Notes: generated by a model from the sequence alone, not told the origin. Shown: positions 45,553 through 54,657, numbered from the stretch's first letter. The stretch: DNA of 64,000 nucleotides from Litoreibacter arenae DSM 19593 (GCF_000442275.2 NZ_KE557312.1:310001-374000); one strand, 5' to 3'. Translations and numbers: made by a program.

Positions 45553-46614
45553 TTGCCGAGTTATACAGTTTACACGCTTGGGGCGTCGCAAATCTCGATC
45601 TCGGGAGGTGCGGTGCTGTCCGGCTTTACCCAAGGGGACGGCTCGCATCTGGCGGGGCAGACGATCACGCTGAACTCCAATGCGTGGGAGACAGTGGCGA
45701 TTTCCGATGACGACGCCAATTTCAACGACAGCGAAAACGGGCAGACATTGGACGGGGCGACGTCCTATGACGGGCTGACGGGGCTGGCAGGCAACGAGCG
45801 GGTGGAGGCGGAATACACGCTCACGCTGGAGGACCCGGATGGCAACACCTACACGGTGATTGGCTTCAACATCAACGAACCGGGCGGCGGGACCAGCTAC
45901 GCGACCGTCGAGGGGCTGGCGTTCATTGGCGGTGTCGGGGAATTTCCGCCGCGCGGCGTGCCCTTGACGGTGGTTGGAACCAGCGAGGGGCCGTCGGGTT
46001 CCACGACGCCTTATTCGGGTTATGCGACGCCGCCTTGTTTCACCCCCGGTACGCGGATCGAGACCCCGTCGGGCCTTCGGTTGGTTGAGGATATTGCGGT
46101 CGGCGATCTGGTCTGCACTCTGGATCGCGGCGCTATTCCTGTCCACTGGGTGGGACGGACGCGACTGACGGCTGGAGACTTGCAGCGGCAGGCGCGGCTG
46201 CGTCCGGTGCTGATCGAGCGCGGCGCGTTCGGTGCGCAGGCGCCAGCGCGGGATATGATGGTCTCGCCGCAACATCGCATTTTGCTGGACGGACCGGCTG
46301 TCGAGTTGATGTTTGGCTGCGGCGAAGTGCTGGTTCCGGCCATTCATCTGGTGAACGGTCGGACAGTTCGGCAAGTGAGAAGCGATACCGGCGTTGAGTA
46401 TCTCCATCTGGCGTTCGACGGCCATGAGGTCGTCATGTCTGAAGGCCTGCCGACCGAGAGCTTCTTCCCCGGCGCGACCGTGTTGCGGGGGTTTGACGCA
46501 AGCGTGGTGGCCGAGTTGGAAGCACTGTATCCGGGCTGCGCGGTGGATGCAGGCACGGCGGCGGCGCGGCAATGTTTGACCGGGCGCGAGGCGCGGGTGC
46601 TGGTGCCTGCCTAG
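45553..46614 (+). CDS. Hint-domain protein
   Basis: Protein of 353 residues. Residues 1-160 form a beta-rich, Gly/Asp/Ser-rich N-terminal region. From Cys162 comes a Hint (hedgehog/intein) domain: PCFTPGTRIETPSG, LVEDIAVGDLV, MVSPQHRILL, AFDGHEVVMSEGLPTESFFPG. The first Cys is the likely autoprocessing nucleophile. Such Hint proteins are common in Rhodobacterales and often exported by type I systems. The start is TTG 45553 with AAGGGG upstream. Its last four bases overlap the VWA gene on the other strand. Confidence 0.9.
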   Translation: MPSYTVYTLGASQISISGGAVLSGFTQGDGSHLAGQTITLNSNAWETVAISDDDANFNDSENGQTLDGATSYDGLTGLAGNERVEAEYTLTLEDPDGNTYTVIGFNINEPGGGTSYATVEGLAFIGGVGEFPPRGVPLTVVGTSEGPSGSTTPYSGYATPPCFTPGTRIETPSGLRLVEDIAVGDLVCTLDRGAIPVHWVGRTRLTAGDLQRQARLRPVLIERGAFGAQAPARDMMVSPQHRILLDGPAVELMFGCGEVLVPAIHLVNGRTVRQVRSDTGVEYLHLAFDGHEVVMSEGLPTESFFPGATVLRGFDASVVAELEALYPGCAVDAGTAAARQCLTGREARVLVPA

Positions 46615-47801
46615 CCGCGGGTGAGTTGCTTCATGCCCGCCTCGATGCCTTGCAGGGTCATCGGCACCATGCGGTCCGCGCCGAAAATCTGCTGGATCAT
46701 GGTGATTGACTGGGTGTACCGCCAGAAGCGTTGTTCCAGCGGGTTGATCCATAAGTGGCTGGGCCATTGGTCGCGGGCGCGTTCCAGCCAGACTTGTCCG
46801 GCCTCCGCGTTCATGTGTTCGTTGGCCCCGCCGGGATAGGCGATCTCGTAGGGGGACATGGAGGCATCCCCGACGAAGATACATTTGTAGTCGGAGCCGT
46901 AGGTGCGTAGCACTTCGTGGGTCGGAATTTGCTCGTTCCAGCGGCGGGAGTTGTCCTTCCAGACGCCTTCATAGAGGCAGTTGTGGAAGTAGAAATGCTC
47001 CAGATGCTTGAACTCGGTCCGCGCGGCGCTGAACAGCTCTTCCACGACACGGATATGCGGGTCCATGGAGCCGCCGATGTCGAGAAACAGCAGGACTTTG
47101 ACGGCGTTGCGCCGTTCGGGGCGGGTGACGACGTCGAGATAGCCGTGCTCCGCCGTGGCACGAATGGTGCCGTTCAGGTCCAGCTCCTCGGCGGCGCCTT
47201 CCCGCGCCCATTTGCGCAGGCGTTTCAGGGCGACTTTGATGTTGCGGGTGCCAAGTTCGATCGTGTCGTCAAGGTTGCGGAACTCGCGCTTGTCCCAGAC
47301 CTTGACCGCGCGCTGATGGCGGGAGCCGTCCTGGCCGATGCGGATGCCTTCGGGGTTGTAGCCGTAAGCGCCGAACGGCGAGGTGCCAGCGGTGCCGATC
47401 CACTTGTTGCCGCCTTGGTGGCGACCTTTTTGCTCTTCCAGACGCTTTTTCAGCGTTTCCATCAGCTTGTCGAAACCGCCCAAGGCTTCGATCTCGGCGC
47501 GTTCTTCTTCGCTAAGGTGTTTCTCGGCCATCTTGCGCAGCCAGTCGTCGGGGAGGTCCATCGCCTCCAGCACGTCCTCGGTGGTGATCTGCTCAAGCCC
47601 TTGGAATGTATGGGCGAAGGCGCGGTCGAAGCGATCCAGATGCCGCTCGTCCTTCACCATTACGGTGCGAGCGAGGTAGTAGAACCCGTCAATGTCATAG
47701 GTGACGAGACCCGCCTGCATACCCTCGAGGAAGGCCAGATATTCGCGCAAGCTGACGGGGATTTTGGCCGCGCGCAGGTTGTCGAAGAAGGGCAGAAACA
47801 T
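46611..47801 (-). CDS. VWA domain protein (CoxE-like)
   Basis: Protein of 396 residues with a helical N-terminal half and a C-terminal VWA-like domain. The MIDAS-like motif reads LFLDIGGSMDPH near residue 240, a DxxGS form with Gly for the first Ser. Also seen: FHNCLYEGVWKD, KCIFVGDASMSPYEI and WINPLEQRFWRYTQSI. Such CoxE-type proteins work with MoxR AAA+ ATPases as metal-insertion or assembly chaperones; a MoxR gene lies 1.8 kb upstream on the same strand. Its ATG shares a base with the preceding stop (TGATG). Confidence 0.92.
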   Translation of the reverse strand: MFLPFFDNLRAAKIPVSLREYLAFLEGMQAGLVTYDIDGFYYLARTVMVKDERHLDRFDRAFAHTFQGLEQITTEDVLEAMDLPDDWLRKMAEKHLSEEERAEIEALGGFDKLMETLKKRLEEQKGRHQGGNKWIGTAGTSPFGAYGYNPEGIRIGQDGSRHQRAVKVWDKREFRNLDDTIELGTRNIKVALKRLRKWAREGAAEELDLNGTIRATAEHGYLDVVTRPERRNAVKVLLFLDIGGSMDPHIRVVEELFSAARTEFKHLEHFYFHNCLYEGVWKDNSRRWNEQIPTHEVLRTYGSDYKCIFVGDASMSPYEIAYPGGANEHMNAEAGQVWLERARDQWPSHLWINPLEQRFWRYTQSITMIQQIFGADRMVPMTLQGIEAGMKQLTRG

Positions 47802-47974
47802 CAGGCTGCGACGGCGGCGCGGGCCAGATAGATGGCGACGAACAGTCCGATCAGGCCGAAGATGATGGCAAACCCGCCCGCATATTGGGCCATGTCGAGG
47901 CGGTTGCCGCCTTTGCGTTTTGCCACCACCGCGCCAAGAAGCGCGCCGATCAGCATACCGATGAGAGGGGCCAT
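47801..47974 (-). CDS. 57-residue two-helix membrane protein
   Basis: Small ORF with two membrane helices: MAPLIGMLIGALLGAVVA, a basic loop (KRKGGNRLD), then YAGGFAIIFGLIGLFVAIYL. It starts seven bases after the DUF2927 stop and its TGA overlaps the VWA ATG, so it is tightly embedded in an operon, which supports it as a real gene. It may anchor or partner the VWA protein at the membrane. Confidence 0.72.
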   Translation of the reverse strand: MAPLIGMLIGALLGAVVAKRKGGNRLDMAQYAGGFAIIFGLIGLFVAIYLARAAVAA

Positions 47975-47981
47975 TTAGTGC

Positions 47982-49346
47982 CTAGCTCCGTACCCGGCGG
48001 GGGGCCAATGCTTTGATCTCATTGAGCCGCGCCCGCACATTGCGTTCCGAGCCGAAGCCATAGCGGCCCCAACCCAGACTGTCGAGCCTGACGCGGCGGG
48101 CCTCTTCGTCGCGGCCAGCGGCTTGAAGCGCCTCGGCTTTGATCATCAGAAGCGTCGCCAGCAGGGCGGCGTTGGAAGAATTGCGGGCAGCGGGGATGCC
48201 TTCGTCGGTCAGTCGGATCGCCACGTCGAGCTTGCCTGAGGACAGCGCGAAGGCGGCCATCTGGGTGTTGACATGGGCGGCGTGGACCGACGCGCCGTAG
48301 AGTTGCTTGTAGATGTTGCCGGACTGCACGAAGGCGGAGATCGCGGTTTCCGGCTTGGAACCCAGTGTAACGCGGCCTTGGACGAATAGTGAGAACGCGA
48401 GGCGGTTGTCTTTCCAGCCCTGCGCCTGGGCAATTTTCACGGCCTTGGCGGCTTGGCTGACACGCTGCGATTGCGACGTGCGCAGCGCCAGCGCGGAGGT
48501 AATCGCGTCGTTCCATTGCTTGGGCGTGCGGTTGGCACCTGCGTTGGTGGCGCGGTTGCCGCGCGGGTTCAACCGACCCAACACCGAGGGCAAAACGCGG
48601 GCGACCTGACCCCGGGTCATGCCGTTGCGCAACTCTGGCGCGTAGTAGGCGCGCAGGATCAGCATATCGAAGCCGGTCAGGATCGTGTGGAAATTGTCGT
48701 CGTTGAAAATGCTGTCAGGCAGGCGGTAAAGATCATTGAGCGGGCCGAGGGCCTGTGAAATTTCCTCGTGCAGGCAGTCGCGGACTTCCTGCGGCGACAC
48801 GTCATTGGGGATGATGACAGTGGCTTTTGTGCGGTTGGATAAGCGGGTCCAGTCAGTCTTGCCGTTGCCACGATCGCGTTTGAACTCTGACCAGCCAGCG
48901 ACGTTTGGAACGACGAAACAGGCGGCTTGCGGCACCGCGCGTTGCAGAGTCTTGCGCGGGATGGCCTCTACTATGATCTGCGCCGTCTCACCACGCGCGG
49001 CGCGGGAAATGTCGATACCCGCTTCCGAGCGCAGGCGGGCAAGCAGCCGGGCGAGGTCACCTTCGAGCGACGCGGGGGCCTGTCCGGTGACGGCAACTTT
49101 GATCGGCCCTTCGAACCTGGTCAGCCATGGCAGCGGGCGACCGCTTTCCATTTGGAAGGTCAGGTCCAGAAAATCTTGCGCAATTTGGGTATTTGGTCTG
49201 CTGACGCCACCAGCGCGCTGGCTGGTGAAGGTCTTCATTGGCGGAAGCGATGTCGCCATCGGTGCGTTGCGACCCGCCACCTCGTTATCGGTGGAAGGCA
49301 CACAGGCGGCCATGAGGCACAGAATCGGAACAGCTAAGCGGCGCAT
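47982..49346 (-). CDS. DUF2927 lipoprotein
   Basis: Protein of 454 residues with a lipoprotein signal (RRLAVPILCLMAAC, Cys15). The middle matches DUF2927: CLHEEISQALGPLNDLYRLP then DSIFNDDNFH, with a metalloprotease-like His-Glu pair HEE. The C-terminal half is helical and TPR-like (AISAFVQSGNIYKQLYGASV, ATLLMIKAEALQAAGRDEEA). Probably a periplasmic or outer-membrane-associated protein of unknown role. It is the first gene of the run with the small membrane protein and VWA gene. Confidence 0.85.
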   Translation of the reverse strand: MRRLAVPILCLMAACVPSTDNEVAGRNAPMATSLPPMKTFTSQRAGGVSRPNTQIAQDFLDLTFQMESGRPLPWLTRFEGPIKVAVTGQAPASLEGDLARLLARLRSEAGIDISRAARGETAQIIVEAIPRKTLQRAVPQAACFVVPNVAGWSEFKRDRGNGKTDWTRLSNRTKATVIIPNDVSPQEVRDCLHEEISQALGPLNDLYRLPDSIFNDDNFHTILTGFDMLILRAYYAPELRNGMTRGQVARVLPSVLGRLNPRGNRATNAGANRTPKQWNDAITSALALRTSQSQRVSQAAKAVKIAQAQGWKDNRLAFSLFVQGRVTLGSKPETAISAFVQSGNIYKQLYGASVHAAHVNTQMAAFALSSGKLDVAIRLTDEGIPAARNSSNAALLATLLMIKAEALQAAGRDEEARRVRLDSLGWGRYGFGSERNVRARLNEIKALAPRRVRS

Positions 49347-49601
49347 CACAGCGTTATACCCGCGTTTTTTTGATCTGGCGCGATATTTCTGCAAAGGCGG
49401 GGGAACGTGGCGTCGTGGACACAATTGCGTGAGCGTTTCGCGATTGCTTCCAATTTGCGCTGTGCGCCGGTGATCGTCTCCGATTCTGTTGAAATACTCG
49501 TCACTTTTATTGCTCGTCCCTTGCTCGATTAACTTAGTGTTAAGCGATGCATTGGGGCGCGAGTTTGTGGCGAATTGGGCTTTTTGCGGGCTATTGTTTC
49601 G

Positions 49602-50471
49602 CTACCTCTGACCGCGGGCAAGAAAAGCGAGACGCTCGAACAGATGCACGTCCTGCTCGTTCTTCAATAAGGCCCCGTGCAGACGCGGCAACGCACTGTT
49701 TCCGGTTTGCTTCAAATCTTCGGCACTAAGATCCTCTGCCAGCAGCAGTTTCAGCCAGTCCAGCACCTCGGATGTGGAGGGTTTTTTCTTCAGGCCGTTG
49801 GTCTCGCGAATCTCGTAGAACTGCGTCAGCGCAGTGGTCAGAAGGGCGGGTTTCAGGCCGGGGAAGTGGACCTCCACAATGGCGCGCATCGTGTCGATAT
49901 CTGGGAAGCGGATGTAGTGGAAGAAGCAGCGGCGCAGGAACGCGTCGGGCAGTTCCTTTTCGTTGTTGGAGGTGATGATAACGATGGGGCGCTGGCGGGC
50001 CTTTATCGTCTCACCGGTCTCGTAGACATGAAATTCCATCCGGTCGAGCTCTTGCAGCAGGTCGTTCGGGAATTCGATGTCGGCCTTGTCGACCTCGTCG
50101 ATCAGAAGCACACATTTTTGTTCGCGATCAAAGGCTTGCCAGAGTTTGCCGCGTTTGATATAATTCGCAACATTATGTACTCTCTCGTCTCCCAACTGGC
50201 TATCGCGCAGGCGGGACACGGCGTCATATTCATAAAGCCCCTGTTGCGCTTTTGTGGTGGACTTGATGTGCCATTCGATCATCTCGAGGCCAAGCGCGGC
50301 GGATACCTGACGCGCCAGTTCGGTCTTGCCGGTTCCAGGCTCGCCTTTGACGAGCAGCGGGCGCTCCAGCGTCACCGCGGCATTGACCGCCACGGTCAGA
50401 TCGTCGGTCGCAACGTAGCTTTCCGTGCCGGTAAACTTCAGGGCGCTGCTGCGGGGCGATGTGGAATCCAT
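49602..50471 (-). CDS. MoxR-family AAA+ ATPase
   Basis: Protein of 289 residues: Walker A GEPGTGKTEL (43-52), Walker B LLIDEVDKAD, sensor IITSNNEKELPDAFLRRC with arginine-finger-type RR. MoxR ATPases act with VWA proteins as assembly chaperones. The VWA partner here is probably the CoxE-like gene at 46611-47801. A 255-bp gap separates this gene from the DUF2927 gene, so an internal promoter is possible. Confidence 0.94.
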   Translation of the reverse strand: MDSTSPRSSALKFTGTESYVATDDLTVAVNAAVTLERPLLVKGEPGTGKTELARQVSAALGLEMIEWHIKSTTKAQQGLYEYDAVSRLRDSQLGDERVHNVANYIKRGKLWQAFDREQKCVLLIDEVDKADIEFPNDLLQELDRMEFHVYETGETIKARQRPIVIITSNNEKELPDAFLRRCFFHYIRFPDIDTMRAIVEVHFPGLKPALLTTALTQFYEIRETNGLKKKPSTSEVLDWLKLLLAEDLSAEDLKQTGNSALPRLHGALLKNEQDVHLFERLAFLARGQR

Positions 50472-50656
50472 AACTAAAACAAGCCTCTGTGACGTGGAGT
50501 TGATGATCTGGCAATTGATCGCGCTAACGCCCTTTTAGCGTCCCTTATGTGCGTGACAAGGGGGGGGCGTTCGGTTACGAGGACGCAGGGAAGTTGAAGC
50601 ATAATGGGTTTGAGTCGTATTCGACCGCCGATCATGCGCAAGAGTGAGGACCTGGG

Positions 50657-51079
50657 ATGAAAGCCGAAGTATTTCTACCCGACGATTACCAGCCGGCCGA
50701 AGACGAGCCATTCATGAACGACCGGCAAACCGAATATTTCCGACGCAAGCTGCTGGACTGGAAGGCGTCAATTCTGGAAGAGACCGCGCAGACGCTGGTT
50801 GGCATGAAAGACGGCACGCGCAACATTCCGGACATCGCCGACCGTGCGTCCGAGGAAACCGACCGCGCGCTGGAGCTGCGGACCCGTGATCGCGAGCGCA
50901 AGTTGATCTCCAAGATTGACGCAGCCCTACGCCGCATCGACGAGGGCGAGTACGGCTATTGCGACGAGACCGGCGAGCCGATTTCGCTCAAGCGCCTCGA
51001 CGCCCGCCCGATCGCGACCTTGAGCCTTGAGGCCCAAGAGCGTCACGAGCGCCGCGAGAAGGTCCACCGCGACGATTGA
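50657..51079 (+). CDS. dksA: DksA/TraR-family RNA polymerase regulator
   Basis: Protein of 140 residues that binds the RNA polymerase secondary channel and works with ppGpp in the stringent response. The coiled coil spans about 30-95, with the tip region around PDIADRASEETDRA. The zinc-finger region YGYCDETGEPISLKRLDARP keeps only one of the four Cys (Cys102), a pattern I know from alphaproteobacterial DksA. It ends with LEAQERHERRE. A strong terminator follows. Confidence 0.92.
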   Translation: MKAEVFLPDDYQPAEDEPFMNDRQTEYFRRKLLDWKASILEETAQTLVGMKDGTRNIPDIADRASEETDRALELRTRDRERKLISKIDAALRRIDEGEYGYCDETGEPISLKRLDARPIATLSLEAQERHERREKVHRDD

Positions 51080-51100
51080 GCAGGACATCTGCTTAGAGAA

Positions 51101-51135
51101 AAAACCGCCGGTGCAGGAATGCTCCGGCGGTTTTT
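51101..51135. terminator. bidirectional intrinsic terminator after dksA
   Basis: Stem AAAACCGCCGG with CCGGCGGTTTT around a 12-base loop. A and T runs on each side allow it to serve both dksA (plus) and the convergent exonuclease gene (minus). Confidence 0.92.
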
Positions 51136-51144
51136 CTTTGGTGA

Positions 51145-51927
51145 TTATGCTGCGAGTTCCACCCAGACGGGGACATGGTCGGACGGCTTCTCGCGCCCGC
51201 GATATTCGCGGTCGATCTGGCAGTCTTTCAACAAGTCAGCGGCCTGCGGCGTCAGCAATAGATGGTCGATACGGATACCATCGTTACGGTTCCACGCGCC
51301 TGCCTGATAGTCCCAGAAGGTATATTGCTCTGGCGCGGGGTTGCGGGTGCGGAACGCCTCGGTGAACCCGAGATTGAGGATGCGCCGATAGGCGGCGCGA
51401 CTCTCCGGGTGGAACAGCGCGTCGTCGCGCCATGCGTCGGGGCGGGCGGCATCAATGGCCTGCGGGATGATGTTGTAATCCCCCGCCATCATTGCAGGCA
51501 TCTCGGACGAGAGCAGGTCTTTCGCGCGGGCGTGCATCCGCTCCATCCATGCAAGTTTGTAGTCGAATTTCGGGCCGGGGCGGGGGTTGCCGTTGGGCAA
51601 ATATAGCCCGCACAGGCGAACTGCATGTTGGTCGCCGACGACCGTGGCCTCGATCCAGCGGGCTTGTTCGTCGCTGTCATCACCGGGCAGGCCGCGCGTG
51701 ACGTCCTCCAGAGGCAGCTTCGACAGGATCGCCACGCCGTTAAAACTCTTCATGCCATGGGTTTCGACATTGTAGCCCATGTCCTCGAAATGCTGGCGGG
51801 GGAAGGCCTCGTCCACAGATTTGATTTCTTGCAGCAGCACGACGTCGGGCTGCGTCTCGCTCAGCCAGTCGGTCAGCGCGTTGAGGCGTGCCTTGATGCC
51901 GTTGATGTTGAACGTCGCGATTTTCAT
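51145..51927 (-). CDS. xthA: exodeoxyribonuclease III
   Basis: AP endonuclease / 3'-5' exonuclease of base-excision repair, 260 residues. Seen: MKIATFNINGIKARL, VVLLQEIKSVDEAFP (metal Glu), GLYLPNGNP, MMAGDYNIIPQ (catalytic Asp-Asn), RIDHLLLT, and the terminal KPSDHVPVWVEL with the catalytic His. Standard length and motifs. Confidence 0.96.
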   Translation of the reverse strand: MKIATFNINGIKARLNALTDWLSETQPDVVLLQEIKSVDEAFPRQHFEDMGYNVETHGMKSFNGVAILSKLPLEDVTRGLPGDDSDEQARWIEATVVGDQHAVRLCGLYLPNGNPRPGPKFDYKLAWMERMHARAKDLLSSEMPAMMAGDYNIIPQAIDAARPDAWRDDALFHPESRAAYRRILNLGFTEAFRTRNPAPEQYTFWDYQAGAWNRNDGIRIDHLLLTPQAADLLKDCQIDREYRGREKPSDHVPVWVELAA

Positions 51928-52156
51928 GGAACAGACCCCCTTGCAGCTGATGTCAGGTATCCACTACGCCCCGCCCAAGGGCAAGAGTGAGGAGTTGTAG
52001 GTGGGCGAAAGTGCCGGGTTGGTTCATGCGATTGCGTGACGGAAAGGATACAGGCGGCGGCTGGTGTCGGGGTGCGGTGTCGCATTTTCGCCCCGTTTCG
52101 GTATGCTGCCTCTATAAAAGAACCAAATAAAAACAAAAAACTGCATGAGGCAGACC

Positions 52157-52342
52157 ATGAGAGTAGTTGCGGTACTGGGCGCCTTGTTGGCGCTTACAGC
52201 CTGTGGGGTTCCAGAATCCGAAGATGTGCAGGCGTCGCGTGGGGCGATTCAGGGGCTATACTTCGTCCCGTTCAATCCCGAAATTCTGGAAAACTCACCG
52301 GCATGGGAAGCGGCGTTGGAGGAATACAAACGCACGCTTTGA
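52157..52342 (+). CDS. small lipoprotein
   Basis: Predicted lipoprotein of 61 residues: VVAVLGALLALTACG with Cys16 as the lipidation site, then a short acidic peptide ending EAALEEYKRTL. ATG 52157 is chosen over ATG 52145 because GAGG lies seven bases upstream. The AT-rich run before it suits a promoter. The function is unknown. Confidence 0.65.
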   Translation: MRVVAVLGALLALTACGVPESEDVQASRGAIQGLYFVPFNPEILENSPAWEAALEEYKRTL

Positions 52343-52378
52343 TCTGATACCGGACGGACGTTGCGCCTTCGCGCTTGT

Positions 52379-52717
52379 CTACATCGAAAATGACGTGCCG
52401 CAGCCGCAAGACGATGTGGCGTTGGGGTTCTTGATCACGAACCGCGCGCCGATCAGCTCTTCGGTGAAGTCGATCACAGCATCTGACAGGAATGGCAGCG
52501 AGACGGAGTCGACGACGACGGTTTCGCCGTCCTTTGACAGGATCAGATCGTCGTCAGCGGGTATGTCCAGCTTGATGTCATATTGAAAGCCGGAGCATCC
52601 GCCGCCATCAACCGCAACCCTCAACGCCTGACCCTGACCGGATGCACCGATCTCGGCGAGCCGCGCGAAGGCGCGGTCGGTCACTTTGGGGGGCAGGGTC
52701 ATCTCCATAGCTTGCAT
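52379..52717 (-). CDS. A-type iron-sulfur carrier (ErpA/IscA-like)
   Basis: Protein of 112 residues with the three ligand cysteines Cys41 (GGCSGFQY), Cys104 and Cys106 (SSCGCGTSF). It receives Fe-S clusters and passes them to apoproteins. The last two-thirds (FTEELIGARFVIKNPNA) is canonical. The true start may be Met4 or Met6. It lies 64 bp downstream of the SpoIIAA-like gene and near dgt, an arrangement common in alphaproteobacteria. Confidence 0.93.
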   Translation of the reverse strand: MQAMEMTLPPKVTDRAFARLAEIGASGQGQALRVAVDGGGCSGFQYDIKLDIPADDDLILSKDGETVVVDSVSLPFLSDAVIDFTEELIGARFVIKNPNATSSCGCGTSFSM

Positions 52718-52781
52718 CCTGTGATAGCGTTTCTGCCTTGAAGGTAAGGCGCGGGGCGACCGATCTCAAGATGTAGTCTGA

Positions 52782-53201
52782 TCAGACGGGAAAACTGTCG
52801 TCGCCACCATCGTCGTCGATCTCGTCCACTGCAGGTTCAAGCTTCAGAAATGCCTCGGCCTGAGCCCGTTCGTCGGAGGTGAAGCTGCGGACCGACATGC
52901 CAGGAAGAATCGTGCCCTCAAGCTCTGCGATGTCGCGGATCCATTTCTGGTCCGACACCAAGGCCACCTTGGTGACCTTGCCCAACATGCCAAAGAGTTG
53001 CGGCAGACGCTTCATTTCCTCAAGGATCGCGCCTGCCTCGGGAAACTCTATGTCATGGTAGAGCGCGAGCATGCGCCCGTTTTTCATCTGTTCGGTCATC
53101 GGCAGCAGGGCATCGAGCCCCTTGGACATTTCGTCCGCCGTGATTTTGCCGCCGATTTCGATTTCGATGAGGTCAGCGCTTTTCTTCTCTACCTTAAACA
53201 T
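52782..53201 (-). CDS. SpoIIAA-like (STAS-type) protein
   Basis: Protein of 139 residues: LIEIEIGGKITADEMSKGLD, GRMLALYHDIEFPEAG, GKVTKVALVSDQKWI, ELEGTILPGMSVRSF. This is the SpoIIAA-like alpha/beta fold, often a lipid- or partner-binding module. The C-terminus is an acidic Asp-rich tail. AAGGAAG precedes ATG 53201. The upstream extension of the frame is non-coding. It is divergent from dgt. Confidence 0.87.
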   Translation of the reverse strand: MFKVEKKSADLIEIEIGGKITADEMSKGLDALLPMTEQMKNGRMLALYHDIEFPEAGAILEEMKRLPQLFGMLGKVTKVALVSDQKWIRDIAELEGTILPGMSVRSFTSDERAQAEAFLKLEPAVDEIDDDGGDDSFPV

Positions 53202-53351
53202 GGTCAGCTTCCTTTCGGGCTGCGGGAGGTCGATCCTGTTCGCGCTATATACTTGGGCATCGTAACGGGTTTGCACAACCGGGGGCGCGCACTCGTCACT
53301 GGCGGCGTGCTGGTGTAGGACGGTCCAAACAAAAGAAACGAGGACGATAAA

Positions 53352-54524
53352 ATGCTGGCCCCCTATGCCTGCCACCCCAGCGACAGCCGCGGGCGGCTGT
53401 ATCCGGAGGAAGAAAGCACCTTCCGCTCCTGCTTCCAGCGGGATCGGGACAGGATCATCCACGCCAGCGCCTTCCGCCGTCTCAAGCACAAGACGCAGGT
53501 GTTCATCGAGCATGAGGGCGACTATTTCCGCACCCGCCTGACGCACTCCATCGAGGTGGCACAAGTGGCGCGGACCATCGCTGGTGTACTGGGGCTGAAT
53601 GCGGAACTGACCGAGGCGGTCGCGCTGGCCCATGATCTGGGCCACACGCCTTTCGGCCACACGGGCGAGGAGGCGCTGGACGCGCTAATGGCCCCTTATG
53701 GCGGCTTCGATCACAACGCGCAGGCGCTCAAGATCGTGACCTCGCTGGAGCGCCACTATGCGGAATGGGACGGATTGAACCTGACCTGGGAAACCCTTGA
53801 AGGCATTGCGAAACATAACGGGCCGGTGACAGGCGACTTGCCCTATGCGCTGGCCGAATACTCGGCGCGGCACGATCTGGAACTGGGCACCTATGCGAGC
53901 GCGGAAGCGCAAGTGGCGGCCTTGGCGGACGATATCGCATACAACAATCACGATCTCCATGACGGGTTGCGGGCGGAGCTGTTTTCCACCGATGAGCTGG
54001 CGGAACTGCCCTTGGTCGGCCCGTGCTTTGCGCGGGTGGACGAGCTGTATCCGGGCCTGAACTACTATCGCCGCCGGCACGAGGCCTTGCGCCGCTTCTT
54101 CGGGCTGTTGGTTGAGGATGTGATCGCGGTGGCGAAAGCCCGGCTGACGGGCTTGGCACCAGGCTCTGTCGCCGATGTGCGCGGGGCGGGGCGGGCCATG
54201 GTGCAGTTCTCGCCCGAGGTCTGGACGGAGTTGAAGGTGATCCGCGAGTTCCTGTTCACGCGCATGTACCGCGCCCCCGCTGTGGTCGAGATGCGCGCGC
54301 AGGTCACCCAAGTGGTGGACGAGCTGTTCCCGCTGTTCATGGACCAGACCGACCTGCTGCCCAAACAATGGCGCAAGGATGTGGAGGACGCCGACGGGGA
54401 GACCGCGCTGGCCCGGATCGTCGCGGATTACATCGCAGGCATGACGGACCGGTTTGCGCTTCAGGAACACGAGCGATTGATTGGTGGCATTGCGGCGGAC
54501 AGCTATGTGACGGGGCGCAGGTAG
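53352..54524 (+). CDS. dgt: dGTPase-like deoxynucleotide triphosphohydrolase
   Basis: HD-domain enzyme of 390 residues that hydrolyses dNTPs to deoxynucleosides and triphosphate. Seen: DRDRIIHASAFRRLKHKTQV, the first HD-motif His65 in RTRLTHSIEVAQ, the His-Asp pair at 94-95 in LAHDLGHTPFGHTGEEALD, and the later metal-binding Asp in ALADDIAYNNHDL. It fits the type common in alphaproteobacteria (dGTPase-like). A dispersed repeat follows, then argS. Confidence 0.94.
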   Translation: MLAPYACHPSDSRGRLYPEEESTFRSCFQRDRDRIIHASAFRRLKHKTQVFIEHEGDYFRTRLTHSIEVAQVARTIAGVLGLNAELTEAVALAHDLGHTPFGHTGEEALDALMAPYGGFDHNAQALKIVTSLERHYAEWDGLNLTWETLEGIAKHNGPVTGDLPYALAEYSARHDLELGTYASAEAQVAALADDIAYNNHDLHDGLRAELFSTDELAELPLVGPCFARVDELYPGLNYYRRRHEALRRFFGLLVEDVIAVAKARLTGLAPGSVADVRGAGRAMVQFSPEVWTELKVIREFLFTRMYRAPAVVEMRAQVTQVVDELFPLFMDQTDLLPKQWRKDVEDADGETALARIVADYIAGMTDRFALQEHERLIGGIAADSYVTGRR

Positions 54525-54532
54525 CGAAATTG

Positions 54533-54606
54533 TGCGCTGCGCGCGCTTTATGCTTGATGGGGGCTCCGCCCCCAAACCCCCGAGGTATTTTTGAAGCAAT
54601 GATGGG
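54533..54606 (+). repeat. dispersed hairpin / CCGAGGTATTTT repeat, copy 4
   Basis: GGGGGC-TCC-GCCCCC (54559-54573) followed by CCCCCGAGGTATTTTTGAAG and CAATGATGGGGG. Its tail matches copy 2, not the A-rich tail of copies 1, 3 and 5. It sits between dgt and argS, both plus strand. Confidence 0.87.
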
Positions 54607-54657
54607 GGTGGACCGTGCATCTGGGCGTGGTAAACCGCGCGGGACTGATGAGGTGAG

